This document shows, in pieces, positions 6,391 to 8,541 of a stretch of 8,541 bases of DNA. Position 1 is the stretch's first letter. Every line of letters begins with the position of its first letter. Source of the stretch: JAFAVZ01 sp036009105. GTDB lineage: Bacteria; Acidobacteriota; Thermoanaerobaculia; Gp7-AA8. Location: positions 1 through 8,541 of the forward strand of contig DASYMJ010000219.1 in NCBI GenBank assembly GCA_036009105.1, given 5' to 3'. Position numbers and translations under genes: made by a program. Below the pieces are notes generated by a model. That model did not search any database. It was not told where the DNA came from and saw nothing but the letters and a program-made list of their open reading frames with translations.

Positions 6391-8490
6391 ATGAAGGTCT
6401 ACACCGGTTCGGAAATCCGCAACGTGGCCGTTGTGGGTCACAACGACACGGGCAAGACGACGCTCGTCTCGCAACTCCTCTTCAACTCGGGAGCCACCAC
6501 GCGCCTCGGAAAAATCGAAGACGGCACCACCACCACCGACTTCGATCAGGACGAGATCGAGCGCAAGCATTCGATCTCCGCCGCGGTCGCCTACGTGGAG
6601 TGGAAGAACACGAAGATCAACCTCATCGACACGCCCGGCTTCGGCATCTTCCTCATGGAATCGCGCAGCGCGATGCGCATCGCCGACTCCGCGGCGGTCG
6701 TCGTCAGCGGCGTCACCGGGGTCGAGGTCACGACCGAGAAGGTGTGGAAGTTCGCGGAGGAGTTCCACCTCCCGCGCGTGATCATCGTGAACAAGCTGGA
6801 CCGCGAGCGCGCCTCCTTCAGCCGCACCCTCGACGCGCTGCAGAAGAAGTTCGGCAAGAACGTGGTCCCCATCCAGCTGCCCATCGGCGAGGAGAAGGAC
6901 TTCCGTGGCGTGATCGATCTCGTGTCGATGAAGGCCTTCGTGTATCCGGCGGACGGCTCGGGCAAGTACGAGATGTCGGACATTCCGGCGGACCTCAAGA
7001 CCGAAGCGGACGACTGGCGGGAGAAGCTGATCGAGAAGGTAGCCGAGGGCGATGACACGCTGATGGAGCGCTTCTTCGAACAGGGCGGCCTCTCCCAGGA
7101 AGAGCTGATGGACGGCCTGCACCGCGAGGTCTCCCATCATCAGATCTACCCGGTGCTCATCGCCTCGTCCTCCCACAACATCGGCGGGCACCTCATCGCC
7201 GACGCATTCGTCAGCCTGCTGCCGTCGCCCGACGAGATCAAGCAGATCGAGGGGGCCGACCGCAACGGCCAGCCGCTCACCTTCGACCGCCGCCCGGAGG
7301 CCTTCCCCGCGGCGCTGGTGTTCAAGACGTTCTCCGATCCGTTCTCCGGCCGCGTCTCGCTCTTCCGCGTGTTCAGCGGCACGTTCAAGTCGGACTCCAC
7401 GTACTGGAACACCTCCCGGGACCACGAGGAGCGCATCGGCAAGCTGCAACTGATCCAGGGCAAGCAGCAGATCGCGGTGCCGGAGCTGCGCGCCGGCGAC
7501 ATCGGCGCGGTGGCGAAGCTCAAGGACGTGCACACCGGCGAGACCCTGTCGGCGAAAGAACATCAGATCGTGCTGCGGCACATCTCCTATCCGGAGGCGG
7601 CCATCTCCTTCGCCATCGAGGCGAAGACGCGAGGCGACGAGGACAAGCTCTCCACCGCCATCGCCCGCATCATCGAAGAGGATCCGACCATCCGCTTCGC
7701 CCGCGACGAGCAGACGAAGGAGTTCCTCATCAGCGGCCAGGGGCAGTTGCACGTGGAGATCGTGGTCTCGAAGCTGAAGAAAAAGTACGGCGTCGACGTG
7801 ATCCTCCATCCGCCCAAGGTGCCGTACCGCGAGACGATCACCAAGCCGGCCGACGCGCACGGGCGGCACAAGAAGCAGTCCGGCGGCCACGGCCAGTTCG
7901 CCGACTGCAAGATCACCATCGAGCCGCTGCCGCGCGGCGGCGACTTCGAGTTCGTGGACGAGATCTTCGGCGGCTCCATCCCCCGGCAGTACATCCCGGC
8001 GGTGGAGAAGGGCATCCAGGACGCGCGGCGCAAAGGGTTCCTGGCCGGCTTCCCGGTGGTCGACTTCCGGGTGCGGCTGAAGGACGGCCAGTATCACGAC
8101 GTCGACTCCTCGGAGATGGCGTTCAAGATCGCCGGCTCGATGGCGTTCCAGCAGGGGATGGAGGCCGCGCGCCCCACGCTGCTCGAGCCGATCATGCACG
8201 TCGACATCAACGCGCCGAGCGAGTACGTGGGCGACCTGATGGGCGACCTGAACTCGCGCCGGGGCCGGGTGGAAGGCGTCGATGCGGAAGAGGACCAGCA
8301 GACCGTGCACGCTCGCGTGCCGCTCGCGGAGATGCTGACCTACGGCTCGACGCTGCGCTCCATCACCCAGGGCCGGGGCAGCTTCCACATGGAGTACAGC
8401 CACTACGAGGAAGTGCCTCGCAACCTGCAGGAGAAGATCATCGCCGAGTCGAAGAAGGCGAAGGAAGCGCAGCAGGCGGCGGCGCATTGA
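6391..8490 (+). CDS. fusA: Elongation factor G-like translational GTPase (FusA2-type paralogue)
   Basis: A 699-residue five-domain EF-G homologue, cytoplasmic and ribosome-associated. G domain: P-loop GHNDTGKTT (16-24), DTPGF (80-84), NKLD (134-137), ASSS (258-261). Domain II about 305-391; domain III about 403-475 with SGQGQLHVEIV (448-458); domain IV about 478-600 with SGGHGQFADCKITIEP (497-512) and DVDSSEMAFKIAGSMAF (570-586); domain V with GDLNSRRGRVEG (618-629) and TLRSITQGRGSFHMEYSHY (654-672); a Lys/Ala-rich tail follows. It departs from canonical EF-G in three places: the P-loop is not AHIDAGKTT, switch I reads ERKHSI instead of ERGITI, and Phe84 replaces the catalytic His of DTPGH. 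This fits an EF-G2-type paralogue rather than the housekeeping factor, and no ribosomal protein genes flank it. It is transcribed divergently from the kinase operon. Its exact role (translocation, recycling or specialised) cannot be told from sequence. Confidence 0.93.
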   Translation: MKVYTGSEIRNVAVVGHNDTGKTTLVSQLLFNSGATTRLGKIEDGTTTTDFDQDEIERKHSISAAVAYVEWKNTKINLIDTPGFGIFLMESRSAMRIADSAAVVVSGVTGVEVTTEKVWKFAEEFHLPRVIIVNKLDRERASFSRTLDALQKKFGKNVVPIQLPIGEEKDFRGVIDLVSMKAFVYPADGSGKYEMSDIPADLKTEADDWREKLIEKVAEGDDTLMERFFEQGGLSQEELMDGLHREVSHHQIYPVLIASSSHNIGGHLIADAFVSLLPSPDEIKQIEGADRNGQPLTFDRRPEAFPAALVFKTFSDPFSGRVSLFRVFSGTFKSDSTYWNTSRDHEERIGKLQLIQGKQQIAVPELRAGDIGAVAKLKDVHTGETLSAKEHQIVLRHISYPEAAISFAIEAKTRGDEDKLSTAIARIIEEDPTIRFARDEQTKEFLISGQGQLHVEIVVSKLKKKYGVDVILHPPKVPYRETITKPADAHGRHKKQSGGHGQFADCKITIEPLPRGGDFEFVDEIFGGSIPRQYIPAVEKGIQDARRKGFLAGFPVVDFRVRLKDGQYHDVDSSEMAFKIAGSMAFQQGMEAARPTLLEPIMHVDINAPSEYVGDLMGDLNSRRGRVEGVDAEEDQQTVHARVPLAEMLTYGSTLRSITQGRGSFHMEYSHYEEVPRNLQEKIIAESKKAKEAQQAAAH

Positions 8491-8541
8491 AAATGCAGGG
8501 CCGGCTCTCAGCCTGCTCATCGTGCTTACTGCGGCCGGCTG
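8491..8541. other. 3' flank of the EF-G-like gene; no gene seen
   Basis: These 51 bases hold two GCCGGC motifs (8500-8505 and 8534-8539) and a weak pairing of AGCAGGC (8471-8477) with GCCTGCT (8511-8517). No T-run follows within the window, so I do not call a terminator. Confidence 0.4.

Noticed and set aside
6343..8520. 725-residue open frame on the minus strand opposite the EF-G-like gene
   Set aside because: Antisense shadow of a well-conserved EF-G homologue; compositionally biased and without domains.
8471..8541. Terminator after the EF-G-like gene
   Set aside because: Only short or widely spaced complementarity (AGCAGGC/GCCTGCT, repeated GCCGGC) and no T-run before the window ends.

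Overview
The window comes from a GC-rich bacterium with tightly packed genes. A membrane Ser/Thr kinase with TPR-like repeats, a lipobox-bearing sulfatase-fold protein, a TldD/TldE-type pair and a divergent EF-G paralogue together fit an Acidobacteriota-like or other soil/sediment lineage. This placement is inferred from gene style only; no rRNA or other phylogenetic marker is present.

Layout: a 75-bp divergent intergenic region (6316-6390) separates two transcription units. Rightward is one gene, an EF-G-like translational GTPase (6391-8490), followed by 51 bases with no gene. Leftward is an apparent six-gene operon on the minus strand: Ser/Thr kinase (4246-6315), compact TldD-like metalloprotease (3326-4249), TldE/PmbA-like partner (2547-3329), DUF507-like small protein (2264-2530), acyl-CoA carboxylase beta subunit (688-2217), and a sulfatase/phosphodiesterase-fold lipoprotein that runs off the left edge (1-653). 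The first three genes are joined by two 4-nt GTGA overlaps. The later gaps are 16, 46 and 34 nt.

How the genes may work together: the kinase (cytoplasmic catalytic domain, one membrane helix, external repeat region) could be a sensor. TldD and TldE homologues form a heterodimeric Zn protease acting on modified or unfolded peptides. The carboxylase subunit belongs to propionyl/acetyl-CoA metabolism and needs a biotin-carrying alpha subunit that is not in the window. The sulfatase-like protein is predicted to be exported and lipidated. No single pathway obviously unites them.

The most unusual content is repetitive DNA inside coding sequence. (1) An inverted repeat made of four heptamers per arm (595-678) overlaps the start of the sulfatase-like gene and appears to encode part of its signal peptide. 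(2) Two related GC-rich palindromic elements lie in frame within genes, one immediately after the HExxxH motif of the TldD-like protein (3763-3802) and one in the kinase linker (5221-5282). (3) A 14-bp direct repeat (2264-2277 and 2547-2560) brackets the DUF507-like gene. The EF-G homologue also has a non-canonical G domain that lacks the catalytic histidine. I found no CRISPR array, tRNA, rRNA, transposase or phage gene.
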